NCBI GenBank assembly: GCA_037074615.1
Contig: CM073562.1
Location: 9,471,001-9,535,000, forward strand
Origin: Leucaena leucocephala
Lineage: Eukaryota > Streptophyta > Magnoliopsida > Fabales > Fabaceae
Direction: 5' to 3'
DNA length: 64,000 nt
Numbering within the stretch: the first letter of the stretch is position 1; each line of letters begins with the position of its first letter. The notes below the pieces were generated by a model. The model was not told the DNA's origin and did no database searches. It saw only the letters and a list, made by a program, of their open reading frames with translations. The position numbers were made by a program, and so were the translations under genes. Positions 48,863 through 60,622 of the stretch are shown in pieces.

Positions 48863-49438
48863 ATAATTAGTTATGATTTTTTGAAGTCAGGTCACTCCGC
48901 TGAAATTTACACAGTGAACAGTAACTTGTGGGGAGGTAGTGAACTAATCCTAAACTTGTATGCATTGAATGTTATACTTGATATGCTATGGCTTTGTTGA
49001 ATTGTGTTGAACATGTGCTTATGTATGAAGCTCTGTTTCTATGATTACTTTGGCCAATTGTATTTCATATACAACATGGAAGCATGCACATTATGCAATG
49101 CTAACACTTTCACAAGCAAGCACAAGTATTCACATTAATGCATGCATTGTTTAGTGCTATTTGCTACTGAGATTTCCACAGAAATCTCACCCCTTCCATA
49201 TCAACCCAATTACAGCAGGTCTTCTCAAGATGGAGGAGATAAAGATGCATGAAGAGATGTTAATTGCTTAGTATGATTGATATGTGATTCACGTATGTAC
49301 AATTGTTGGAAATTGTCACTGTGAACAGTACTCACCAGAGTAAAATTCCAGATTGAGTAATTTGACTTCAACAGCCTTGGAAGTGGTTCCAGATGCTACT
49401 GTTTGGTCCCTAAGATGTATGAAAAGGAGGATGTTATA
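48863..49438 (+). repeat. rearranged partial LTR2 before the primer site
   Basis: Begins TCTATAATTAGTTATGATTT, the inverse of the words at 46114-46133, continues to GTGGGGAGGTAGTGAAC, then jumps to the last ~500 bp of LTR2 at the shared word GGTAGTGAAC (near 48936). It ends GGATGTTATA at 49438. It acts as the 5' LTR end for the internal region that follows. Hairpin at 49168-49189. Confidence 0.75.
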
Positions 49439-49441
49439 ATT

Positions 49442-49453
49442 TAGTATCAGAGC
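49442..49453 (+). promoter_or_regulatory. primer-binding site, LTR2 element
   Basis: TAGTATCAGAGC, one change from the Met-tRNA complement, three bases after the LTR end. Confidence 0.85.
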
Positions 49454-52400
49454 AAGTTATGAGATGGCTAAGATTCTTCACCATGATCGGGGATTCTCAT
49501 TGCGTGAGAGTAGGATGAAGCTTTGGCTCTTACCCCGACATGGCCAACCGACTTTGCCACCGGGAGGTTGCATTGCAGTCGAGAGGCTGGTGCATAAAAG
49601 TTACATCTGAGGTACCTTTTGTAGTCCCAAGAAGGACTCTACAATTTGGTATCAGGGCATAAGATTGTGGCACAGAACAGAAGGTTCTGGCTCAGTGATG
49701 CTCTGGAGTAGATAGACTAACCCCTTAAAATAAGTTAGGGATGTGAACTACAGAGGTTTTCTCCCTAGTAGAAGATATGGGGATGGTGTTCACTGCCTAG
49801 AGAATGATTTGAACAAGAGATAGTGATACCTAGGCAGATAGAATAGTACCCCATAACCTACAGCGATACAGGGTAATCTTCAAGGAAGTGGCTAGTCTTA
49901 GTTAGCCGTTACCGCCGAGGTCTCGTGTTTCTTAGAACGATGTGGCTAGACTAAGCAGGATAACGTCTGGGGAGAAATTTTCTCTATGAATAGAGACAGA
50001 AGCTGACCAGTCCCAGGTTAAGGGAAGCTACCAGACGTTACAGTGACGATGAGAGTAACGGTATCAACCTGGTTGAAGTTAATCAACTAGAGGATTGGTA
50101 CAATGCATAATCAATTTAGATAGTATAAAGTAAGGAGATATGAAAGATTAGTTAAGACAATATTCAGAAGTAGATCCTCTGTGTGAGTAGACCTACATTA
50201 CGAAAAAATTTGTTCAGCTAGTGTTTCCTGAACAAAAGAATTAAAAGTTAGAATGAGGCTTGCCTAGGAATAATCCTAGCACATGGCCTAAAGTTAGAGA
50301 CGAGATGGTCCACTGATGTCCCCAAAATAGAGGAACCACAGTCTAGTCTAGAGTAGACTAAGACTGATAAAGAGAAAGGTAGCCACAATTTTAAAGATAA
50401 AGTGTCTCTCCTATTCCCTATATAAGAAAGGGTAATGAAGGGTTGAGTCTATACCCTAGTAAGAGGGTAATGTGGTAGCCTAAGTCAGATAAATAGTTAT
50501 TTCTCATTCCTAAATAAATGTTTGGGATCTGGATAACATGATCAGACAATGATAGGCAATGAGATTAAGATGATGATTAATAATGAATCTATAGATAGAT
50601 GATTACGATACTCAGGATATAGCCCTTCAAGGGTAAGGTATATAAGTGATGAAAGTAAAATGAAAAGAAAAGCATGTATGAAAGATGGCACAGCTCTAAA
50701 GAAAGAGTAGTAAAGACATAAGTTAGTATGGTTGCAATAGAGCTAGATTGCTCTTGCAATAGAAAAGGATTGCTTTAAGAATAAAGCCAAAAGATGGGAT
50801 AGTATAACTCAGATAGAGTAAGGTCCCTCTAATGAGATGAATAGATGATGATAGATATGTGCATAGTAGAGCCTGTGTAGCTCTTTGCAGTAAGGATATA
50901 GTAGAGCTATGAAATATGAGAATGGTATAAGAAGTTCCTGAGTGATAGAGGAAATGAGTAAAGTCCTGATAGATAATATTGGCTTATATGATCATTTTAG
51001 GGTAATTATCTGTTGAGTTAACAACTATGTGGAAGTGATTGACCTTGTAACTTTGTCTGCTGGTTTAGATCTTCCAGAGATGAGAATACAGTACAATGGA
51101 ATCGCAGTAGATTCTGCAGGATTACAGTTAGATCCTAGTATGACTCCCAAAGAATAGAATTCTAGGGTCACAGTTAGATCCTGAAGAGGCTTACGGTTGA
51201 TCGCAGTAGATCCCAAGGGTCGCAGTAGACCTAGCCTAGAGAGTGAAAGTATTGAGCCACAAGTACAGTATGTCTTTGGAATGACAAATACCAAGGAAAA
51301 GTTAAGGTACAAAAGCTTCACAAGTTGGTTAGCTCCTAACAGAGAGAGTACCCATGATGTTAGATAGCCTTATTACTATCAGGGACTGAACTCAAAATCT
51401 CCTTACACGTACAGGAACTAAGTGATCAAAGTTAAAGTTATTAATCCTGAGTACCAAGGAGTTATGAGTAAATCTCATAAGATATGAGAAATGGTCAAAT
51501 GAGAATAAAGAGATCCCTATGCTAAGATGACAGAAAATAATAATGAAAGATAAATAGATCCTCCAGATGAGGATAAAGAGGTAAGAAGGCCAGATAGACC
51601 CAAGAGAGATAGTATAAGATGGGTCTAAGATAGTAGAGTACCAGGGTTTGAGCCTGTAAGCATCTGTGCTTCAGATTTATATCTGCACATTTCAGTTAAG
51701 CGTGCTCAGGCAAGAGTAGCCCAATGATGGGTAGCCCCCTGGGAAGTGATGAACGAGGAATGAATGCTACAAGAAGTTGGCATATATGTACCCAGAGTTA
51801 TGTAAGATGATAGAAAGAGTTATGAAAAGTTAGAAAGGGTTATAAACAGAAAGAGAATGGAACCCTTATGTCAAGTCCAAATGAAATGGATTTGAAAGAT
51901 GAACTATAATATAGTCATATTTGGCCAGATATGCCGTGATATGGTATAAAAGATACGTGATGAGATATGACATGAAAGATATGAGAAATATGTATTAAGA
52001 AGTACACTATGAAGTGGCTTTATAACTAGCCCTATAACAAATTGAGAGGCTATGTTTTTGAAAGGAAAAAGATGTTTGAATGATGAGTTATGTGTGAAAG
52101 AGCAAATGAGAGCTTTCACTCCTTGCATGAAATGCCAGGCATTATGTTATGTTACATTATGTTATGTTATGCTAAAGATCTGAATGTTACAGCAGTGCAA
52201 GCTCTGAGTGTTAGAGTTGTGCAAGCTTCGAGTGTTAGAGCTGTGCATATTAAGAGAAGGAATACTTAAGATCAGCTGTTAGAGCTTTGCATTCATAAGC
52301 AGGTATGTAGTCCTGCAGCATGCTAGCCGGGCATTATGCATGTTTGAGTATGTGCTCCTATATGCTATTATGTGCTCCTATTTATTAGTAGAGCAACGGA

Positions 52401-52704
52401 AGAAAGAATAATGATATAAGTCCTCTCTCTGTATTATAATGAGTTAGTAAAGATGATAAAAGCATATGATGATATGAGAATGAAAGATGAAGTTTTGCGG
52501 ATATTTAGAGAATTCCGCTGAATACTCAGATGAGTAATAAGTGACTGCATTAAGAAGTATGATGAGTAGTCAATAAAAACTCCACAATATAGGAGTATAT
52601 GAGAAAGTTTAGTATGAAAGAAAGGGACATTCTCCTTAAAGGAACTCTTCATCGAAGGATGAATAGAGATTTAGCCCTGAAATTTCGAGGACAAAATTTA
52701 TTTT
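49454..52704 (+). mobile_element. LTR2 internal region, non-coding
   Basis: About 3.25 kb without any recognisable gag, protease, reverse transcriptase or integrase. The longest open frames are under 100 codons and scattered. The part 50.1-51.35 kb matches the LTR1 internal regions, for example GATAGATAATATTGGCTTAT at 50970. The first 650 bp after the primer site are unrelated to the LTR1 ORF region. Near the 3' end are ATGTT microsatellite repeats (52141-52175) and degenerate repeats of GTGTTAGAGCTGTGCA (52180-52300). Just before the purine tract the words AATTTCGAGGACAAAATTTA are those of Tekay/Del chromoviruses. Confidence 0.75.
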
Positions 52705-52718
52705 AAGGGGAGGAGAAA
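52705..52718 (+). promoter_or_regulatory. polypurine tract, LTR2 element
   Basis: AAGGGGAGGAGAAA directly before the LTR start TGTCATATCC. Confidence 0.92.
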
Positions 52719-54941
52719 TGTCATATCCTAATTTTTAGGCCTTAAAGCACAATATATAGCCTAAAAAAGGGATGATACCAGACCCTATTGAGCAGAGGTC
52801 TTAATAAATAGAGAAAATTATGATGATCAGTTTGATGCACCACAGAGTTTTGATATGAGGTCTCGACAGATTTATATTAATTTTTGAAGAGAAGGAAAAT
52901 TAATATAGTATTCTCTAGACCTCAGAATCAGATGAAATGTGGCAGTAAATTCCTATAATTAATATAAGAATTTCTAAAATTGACAGAGCTCAAAAAGGAG
53001 TTATGTAGAATTTACTACAGAATTTACAGTGGATTAAAAGACCCGATAAATAGGTTTCGGGGGAATTTCTCGGGAATTGAGCCCATAAAGATAGTGGATC
53101 ATACAGAGGGTCCATAATGGCACCTTATAGGCCCAATGATATTTTCAGATAAATATGTGGGCCAGGGCTAATAAAGATCGAGAAAAATGAAGAATTATGA
53201 AAATGCCACTGAAGGTATGCCACTGTGTTGTGTCATTAAGTCTGAGTCAGACGAAGGGTATTACGATCGTTTGACTAAGGTTAGACAATCAAGAAAGGGT
53301 ATCTGGATAGTTGACCAGGGTCAAGATATACTCTGGTAAGGTATGAAAAGACAATAGTGCCCCTAGAAGGACTAAAGAGGTAGTAAGGGTATTTTGGTAA
53401 TTTACTAAGGATGTTCCTTGGGAACCGAGCCACCAGAGTGCTTGGGCTTGGTTAGAAACCTAAGATGATATTTAAAGGCCCAAAAACGTAGCCCAAGAGT
53501 AATGTGGGCCCAAGAGGCATTAAAATAATATTTTAGTGCTTTTTCAATAAAGTGACCCGGTCCAAGATAGAACTGGGTAAAGTGATCTGGAATCATGAGA
53601 AGACATAAATGGGGCCCACAATGTACCACATGGCATGATTACAGTAAAAGAGGAAAAGCAAAGGACACATGGCATGATTATAGAAAAAGGAGAAAAAGCA
53701 AGAGGACACGTGGCATGATCTCGGCCGTCCATTCAGGGAAAAGACTCTGGAACTCTCTGGAGAGGCTGAGTCAGCTGGTGAGGTGTCCCAAGGGCCCCAC
53801 ATTTTGCCACATATACCCCTTAGGTGTCCCTTGAGGTGTCCTAGATGATGTCATGAGTGGTGAGTCATCAAGGAGGGTGATGTCATCGTGATAATGCAGG
53901 CAAAGCTTCTTGAGGAAGCAAGCAATCTGAGCCATTCATCGCGAATCAATCTGGACCATTCATTCCACCTCCTCTCACCTATAAATAGGCCACTCCCCTC
54001 CCATTTCAAGGCACACCACGGATCTAGCAAGAAAAGGAAGAGAAAGAAGAGAGGAAGAGAGAAATAGAGGAAGAAAGAAAGAAAGGAAAGAAAGGAAGGA
54101 GTTCTGGTGGAGCCAGGAGCAGTCTGAGGAGCCAAAGGACTGGGCAAAGCTTAGGAATGAGGTAAGAAAGTTATCTAGTCTCTACTCTAATAAAGTAGAG
54201 GATTGCTCTTAATGTTTAGAATAGAGAAATATCTCTATTAATAAAGTTAGCTATAGATAGAAAGAAAGTTATAGGAATGTCAGAGTAAGGATATTTCCCC
54301 TAGCTATGCATGAGTTAAATAGAGCTATACTGATAGAGTAATAATGAAAATATTATTATGCTATGTATAGGCTCTAACCTATGGAAAGAATTAATCTTAG
54401 AGCAAAGGCCAAGAGCTAGAAGGAAAGCTACATGTCAGGTAGTGAACTAATCCTAAACTTGTATGCATTGAATGTTATACTTGATGTGCTATGGCTTTGT
54501 TGAATTGTGTTGAACATGTGCTTATGTATGAAGCTCTGTTTCTATGATTACTTTGGGCAATTGTATTTCATATGCAACATGGAAGCATGCACATTATGCA
54601 ATGCTAACACTTTCACAAGCAAGCACAAGTATTCACATTAATGCATGCATTGTTTAGTGCTGTTTGCTACTGAGATTTCCCCAGAAATCTCACCCCTTCC
54701 ATATCAATCCAATTACAGCAGGTCTTCTCAAGATGGAGGAGATAAAGATGCATGAAGAGATGTTAATTTCTTAGTATGATTGATATGTGATTCATGTATG
54801 TACAATTGTTGGAAATTGTCACTGTGAACAGTACTCGCTAGAGTAAAATTCCACATTGAGTAATTTGACTTCAACAACCTTGGAAATGGTTCCAGATGCT
54901 ACTGTTTGGTCCCTAAGATGTATGAAAAGGAGGATGTTATA
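52719..54941 (+). repeat. right LTR2 of the composite element
   Basis: 2,223 bp, TGTCATATCC to GGATGTTATA, followed by AGACT (54942-54946), which matches the duplication on the far left side at 43878-43882. TATA box 53980-53987, GA-rich transcribed start, hairpin 54671-54692. Nearly identical to the left LTR: an antisense 98-codon frame (53851-54147) differs at two positions. Confidence 0.95.
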
Positions 54942-56633
54942 AGACTGAACAAGTTCATCCATGGCAAAGTCAAGAATATCAACTTGATTCAACAACCAAT
55001 CACTTAACTAGCTTATTTAAGGTTCAATCATATACTTTTAACTTTAATTTTTTCTTTCCCCTTTTATCTAAAGTTTTTGGGCAGCATGACCCTTTAGAGA
55101 AAATTCAACTTTTCACCCATGAAAACCCTAAGTTCAATCATCTAAATCAAAGGAAAATAAGCTAGGAGAGATTGTTTACCTTTAATCTCTAGATTGCTTG
55201 AACTTTGGTACCTTGAATCTTTTTTGTCTTGGCTTGAGTTTCCATTTTGCAAGAGTGTCTCCAAGGATCATGAGCTCATGGTTTTGAACCAGATTTGAGG
55301 GGGTATTCATAGAAAATTTCATGGAAAATCAATGGCCAAGATTACTTTGTGCACTATTTGATCTAAAGACTCACATTTAATCTTAGATTTAACTTTTTCA
55401 AAAAGGAGATTTATGACATCATCCATGACATCACAAGGGACAAATAAATGGGACACCTCATGGGGTATGTGCGTAATTCTCATAGGGAGAAAGCTTCTAG
55501 AAAAATTCCAGTCCAATGCGGTACCAGTTCGGTCCGTTTCCCCAAAAACTAGACTGTTCTATAAATCTAATTTTTCTGATATTTCATAATATGCTTTCTG
55601 ACCTTAAATCCAGTGTCCAGATTCTTCCTACTATTGACACTTTTGTACTGGGCCACAACTTAGTTATCCCTTGGTAAATGACTGAAATGCCCTTGGTTCA
55701 CTGTCTGTACTATATTAACCCTAAGAGCATTGTTGTCATGTCACACCTCTTTATACTACCTCAGGGTGTATACTGGCTCTAAATAATCATCTGTATACTA
55801 CACTACACATTTTTTGTCTGTCCCAGATGACAACAATGCCCTTCATCCATCTCTAGTACAATCTGGCTACATAGGCTCATTTTCGTACTTTTACACTTTT
55901 TCTGGACATTGGCCCCTTCTACAGATGAATTGGTACTCTGGGTTTTGGGCCCTCCTTTGCATCATCATGGCCTATATATGAGGTCATCTGATCTTAGTCT
56001 ATCTAAGCTTATATTCTGATAGGTTACATAATCAAACTCCCGTCAAAATTCACTTATATGGGAATAAGTTTTTATACAAACTCCTTCTGGGGTTCTGTCA
56101 GATCCATGACATCTGACATTATAGGGCACACTTTCATGTAATTCTCCTACTTATATCTAAAGTCAATGAAATCTAATAAAATTTTAGATAACTTTCAGAC
56201 TATAAGATAAATATCTACTGTCTAGAGCCTTAATAAAATTTCTGTATCATGCTAGATTAACCAGCGTAACTTCCTCTATTTACTAATGGAATGTAGGACT
56301 GAAATACTTCTGGGCAGTTATAAGCCTTTTCTGGCTGAACTTTCTATAATTACAATTTTACACTTGAACTTTTTACTTAATTATATTTAAATCCCTTAAC
56401 TTTTTATAATTACACTTAATGGCCCCTGAACTTTTGGCTATTTGTATTTAGGTCCCTCCTTTTGTTTCTACTTTTACTTTTTATCTCTAACCTTTTCTAA
56501 TTTTCATTTTAGTTATTCTCTTTCTTTAAGACTCATCTAACCTTTATCATTTCTTCTGATCTTCGTCATAAGCCTTTCCCAACCTCTTTCCACTATCAAT
56601 AGTATACAAATAGGAAAAATTTAGGATATAATA
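54942..56633 (-). repeat. LTR1 copy D, part 3 of 3 (minus strand)
   Basis: Resumes LTR1 at AGACTGAACAAGTTCATCC, continuing what was cut at 43882. It runs to a decayed end GGATATAATA at 56624-56633. The right flank is not a purine tract, so this is the outer end of the minus-strand element. Confidence 0.85.
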
Positions 56634-57086
56634 GATAGATAATAGCATTATGTTCATAAGTGATGTATAATAGATATGTATGATAGTTGTACTTAAGATA
56701 TGACACATTATAGTATATGTATATGATGTTTTCAAACTGTCTACATATAATGTTGTTATAAATAAAGCATAAGTTTTGTTATTTATGTTATCCCTTCATA
56801 TTTATATAGTAAAACAAAATGGTTTGAACAAGATGAATTGTTTAACTAAAGGAACCTCAAAATCCTGCAGACATTAATCAACTAATTTTGGAATGCTAAG
56901 AGTAATAACAAAGGATGATAGAAGAATGAGAACAGATTAAGCTCGAAGAGACCAAGAAAGAGATGTTTGTTATAGCAACAATAGTAATTATATATAATGT
57001 ATAATAGCCAGAACCTTCTAGGCAATTAACGTGGAACTAGAAGCTTACAGCATCTAGTAGAGCCACCTAGGCAAGCTGAGTTGGTG
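56634..57086 (+). other. AT-rich flank or leader of the chromovirus
   Basis: No LTR1 or LTR2 match and no coding sequence supported. Its place before a gag remnant suggests decayed 5' leader or host DNA. No LTR or primer site for the chromovirus is visible. Confidence 0.35.
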
Positions 57087-57945
57087 ATGGATCCCATTAG
57101 TATCTACCAGTAGATGACAAAATTTTGCAAGCACAATCCTCTAACATTTGAAGGAATATTTGATGCTCAAATGGCAGAGAACTGGATCAGTCAATTATGA
57201 CAAATTTTTAAGATGCTTGATTGTCTATTTGAAAGTAAGGCTCAGATGGCCATTTATTAACTAGAAAAAGATGCAGATCAGTTGTTGATTAACACTAAGC
57301 TATTATTACAGGAATGGAATATTCCTATTACATGGGAAGTGTTTCTTAAGGAAATATATGGAAAATATTTTCTTCTATCGATACGGGATGAATGGGAAGC
57401 TGAATTCCTTTTGTTGAGGTTAGGAGAAAATAAGCCATTTGATAAATATATAGCTAAGTTTGTTCGTCTTTCTCAATATTCCACGTATCTCCGACAAGTG
57501 GATGATAAATGATAGATGACATTGAGGATAATTAAAGGACTAAATGCTATATTGAAGGAAAAGATGATGGACCAACAGTACAATCAATTTAATAAAGCAG
57601 TAGGGTATGACGACTAATTGAAAATAACTTGAATCATCAAATGATATTTTAGCCAGTAAGAAGGGGAACTGTTACTCATGAAAAGACTAGTCAAGGCCAA
57701 GATGCTACTAGTGGTAGTGGCTATAAGAAAAGAAAAAGGCAATGGCAGAATAAAAGGCCTAATCGACGAAACTTTTGAGGCAATGTTAGCAATAGGGACT
57801 CAAGGTTCTGAGTATGTAATAAGTGTGGAAAGAATCATTGTGATAGACCATGTTTAATAGGGCAAAATATTTACTATACTTGTGGAAAACCTGGACATTT
57901 CTCTAAGGAGTGTCCTAAAGTAATGAATAATCAAAGGCCATGAAC
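57087..57945 (+). pseudogene. chromovirus (Tekay/Del-like) gag, broken
   Basis: Capsid protein remnant. ATG at 57087 (MDPISIY) is followed at once by a stop. Then come FCKHNPLTFEGIFDAQMAENW, WEVFLKEIYGKYFL, and FDKYIAKFVRLSQY, which follow the usual retrotransposon gag order (TFxG...W, W..F...Y..KYF, Y...F..LS). The C-terminal knuckle near 57869-57910 reads YYTCGKPGHFSKEC, so the first cysteine of CCHC has become tyrosine. Stops at 57114, 57201, 57258 and 57510 break the frame. Confidence 0.85.
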
Positions 57946-57979
57946 TCAAAGTTGAGTTTTCATACTTACACCTGAAGAT

Positions 57980-60618
57980 GCTCAAAAATCACCTAAAATG
58001 ATCCAAGGTACCATTTATCTCAATAATCCCTATGTGATTGCTATGTTTGACTTTGGTGGAAGTTATTCTTTTGTTCTTATGAATGTACTGAACGTCTAGG
58101 CCTTATGACTAACAAGTTGCATTATGCTATATGTGTGATAACCCCTATAAATACTAGAGTAGTTACATATGATGTTTGCCTAAATAGTATTGTTCAATGT
58201 GAACATTGTTGCAATACTCTAGAATTAATATGTATGCCTTTTTAAGAAATTGACGTCATAATTGGTTTAAACTAGTTATCTTCTAATAATGTGATAATGG
58301 ACTATAAGAACAAGACCATAGTTCTTCATCCAAAGCTAATAGTGTAAGTTCAGAAGTATGACTAAATTTGATAACAGAGGTTCAGGCAGATAAATGCTTA
58401 TGAAAAATATGTCAATATGATATTCTTTTCTATTCAGACAAAAATAGAAGGGGGTTGAGGAGATTCCAGTTATCAAGGAATTTCCTAAAGTCTTTCCAAA
58501 GGAGATTCAAGAATTTCCTGCTAAATGAGAAGTCGATCGATATTGTACCTGGAGCTAGACCAATATCCAAAGCCCTATATCATATGGCTCCTAATAAGAT
58601 GATAGAGTTAAAGAAGCAGACTGAGGAGCTTTTAGAGAAGGGTTTCATTCAACCCAGTGTCTCACTATAGGGTGCTCTGGTGTTATTTGTTAAGAAGAAA
58701 GATGGCAGTCTAAGATTGTGTATCGATTATAAGGAGTTGAATAAGATTATTGTCAAGAATAAGTACCCTCTTCCTAGAATTGATGACCTGCTAGACCAGT
58801 TAGCTGGAGCAAGTTTATTCTCTAAGATTAATTTAAGATCAAGCTACCACCAACTCAAGATTAAATGAGATCATATTTCAAATATGCTGAAATATGATTG
58901 TGATGCCTTTTGGTCTAATGAATGCTCCTATAATTTTTATGGATTATATGAACAGAATCTGTAGGCCCTATTTATATCAATTTGTTGTGGTCATTATTGA
59001 TAATATCCTACTGTACTCTAAATCTGTTGAAGAGTATGAAAGGCACTTGAGAATTATCTTTAGTAATCTTAAAGAAAAAATAGGTCTATACTAAGCTTAG
59101 TAAATATGAGTTTTGACTTCAACAAGTCAAATTTTTCAGTCATTTAATATCCCATGAATAGGTAGCTGTATATCCTAGCAAAGTTGAAGCAGTGTTAAGT
59201 TTGGAGTAGCCAAGGACAGTGATAAAGATTAAAAGATTTCTAGGCTTAGTAGGGTATTATAGAAGATTTATTAAGGATTTTTCTCAAATTGCTTTGCCGT
59301 TGACCAAACTGACCAGAAAGAATAAGCCATTCAAGTGGGATGAGAAGTATGAGGCTAGTTTTCAAGAATTAAAATATAATTTAACCACTACTCCCATGCT
59401 AATTATTCCAGATCACCCAGAACTATGTGGTATATACTGATGCTAGTAAACAGGGGTTAGGATGTGTTAATGCAGCAAGGTAGAATAGTAGCATATGCCT
59501 CTCGACAGTTAAAGCCGAATGAAGAGAACTATCCTACTTATGATCTGAAACTTGCAGCAGTAGTCTATGCTCTCAATATATGGAGATATTATTGTATGGA
59601 GCTACTATAGAATTATACTGCGACCCCAAAAGCCTAAAGTATCTTCATGATAAGAAAATATTGAATATGAGATATAGAAGATGGATGGAATTGTTGAAAG
59701 ATTGTGATTTTCATATTAAATATCATCCAGGAAAAGCAAACATTGTAGAGGATGCTTTAAGCAAAAAGGTAGTGCAGGTGGCAAGTCTAATGATCAAAGA
59801 ATTGAAATTAGTAAATGTTAAAGACTGGAGAGCTTTATATCAAATTTAGATGACGGAGAATCCTTATGGAGGAGTGCAATTCAAAGCTTTCATGGAAGAA
59901 GAGATAAAAGAAGCTCATAAGCATGATAAGCTCGCAACAATTCTTAAAGATAAGTTAAGTAGAGGGGAAACTAAAATTTTTGAAATCTTTTAGGATAGAT
60001 TGCCACAGTTTATAGGAAGACCATATATCCATAATGCCATAGGATTAAGAGAGAAAAGTTTACATGAAGCACATAAAAGTAGATATACAGTACATCCAGG
60101 TATGACCAAGATATATCATGATATTAAAAGTCTATTTTGGTGGCCTGGATTAAAGAAGGATATTGTAGCTTATATATCAAAATGATTGGCATGCCAAAAA
60201 GTAAAGATTGAACATCAGAAGCCAGCAGGAAAATTGCAACCTCTAGATATTCCTGAGTGGAAATAGGACACTATTGCCATGGATTTTGTATAAGGACTGC
60301 CCATGACTCTAAAAGAGAGATTCTTTAGAAAAGCTAGTGAAGTTGTATCTAAAAGAGATTATTATACTACATGGTGTCCCAAGTAGTATTGTGTCTGACA
60401 AAGACCTTAGATTTACATCTAATTTATGGAGAGTTTTACATAAAAAATGGATACTACTCACAGGTTTAGCACAATGTATCTCCCTCAAACGGATGGTTAG
60501 TCTGAGAGAACATTCCAAACACTAGAAGATATGTTAAGAGTTTGTGTTTTGGATTTCAAAGGGAGTTAGGAAGTCTATTTTCCACTAATAGAATTTGTGT
60601 ATAACAATAGTTATCAAA
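57980..60618 (+). pseudogene. chromovirus pol (protease, RT, RNase H, integrase), 3' truncated
   Basis: Ty3/Gypsy polyprotein order PR-RT-RH-IN. The protease site near 58050 reads FDFGGSYSF (DFG in place of DTG or DSG). The reverse transcriptase starts near 58530 (DIVPGARPISKA) and has LFVKKKDGSLRLCIDYKELN and YPLPRIDDLLDQL. SKINLRSSYHQL shows N for the first catalytic D, and VVVIIDNILLYS shows N for a catalytic D of the DD pair. RNase H: VYTDASKQGLGC near 59430, then LKYLHDKKILNMRYRRW and YHPGKANIVEDALSKK. Integrase: HPGMTKIYHD, FWWPGLKKDI, SK-stop-LACQ (zinc cysteine lost), AMDFV, then a small deletion near 60310 and frameshift into IILHGVPSSIVSDKDLRFTS, later QTDG-stop-SERT. It ends at YNNSYQTS, where a fold-back element begins, so the C-terminal chromodomain is absent. 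The lineage is inferred. Confidence 0.92.
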
Positions 60619-60622
60619 CTAG

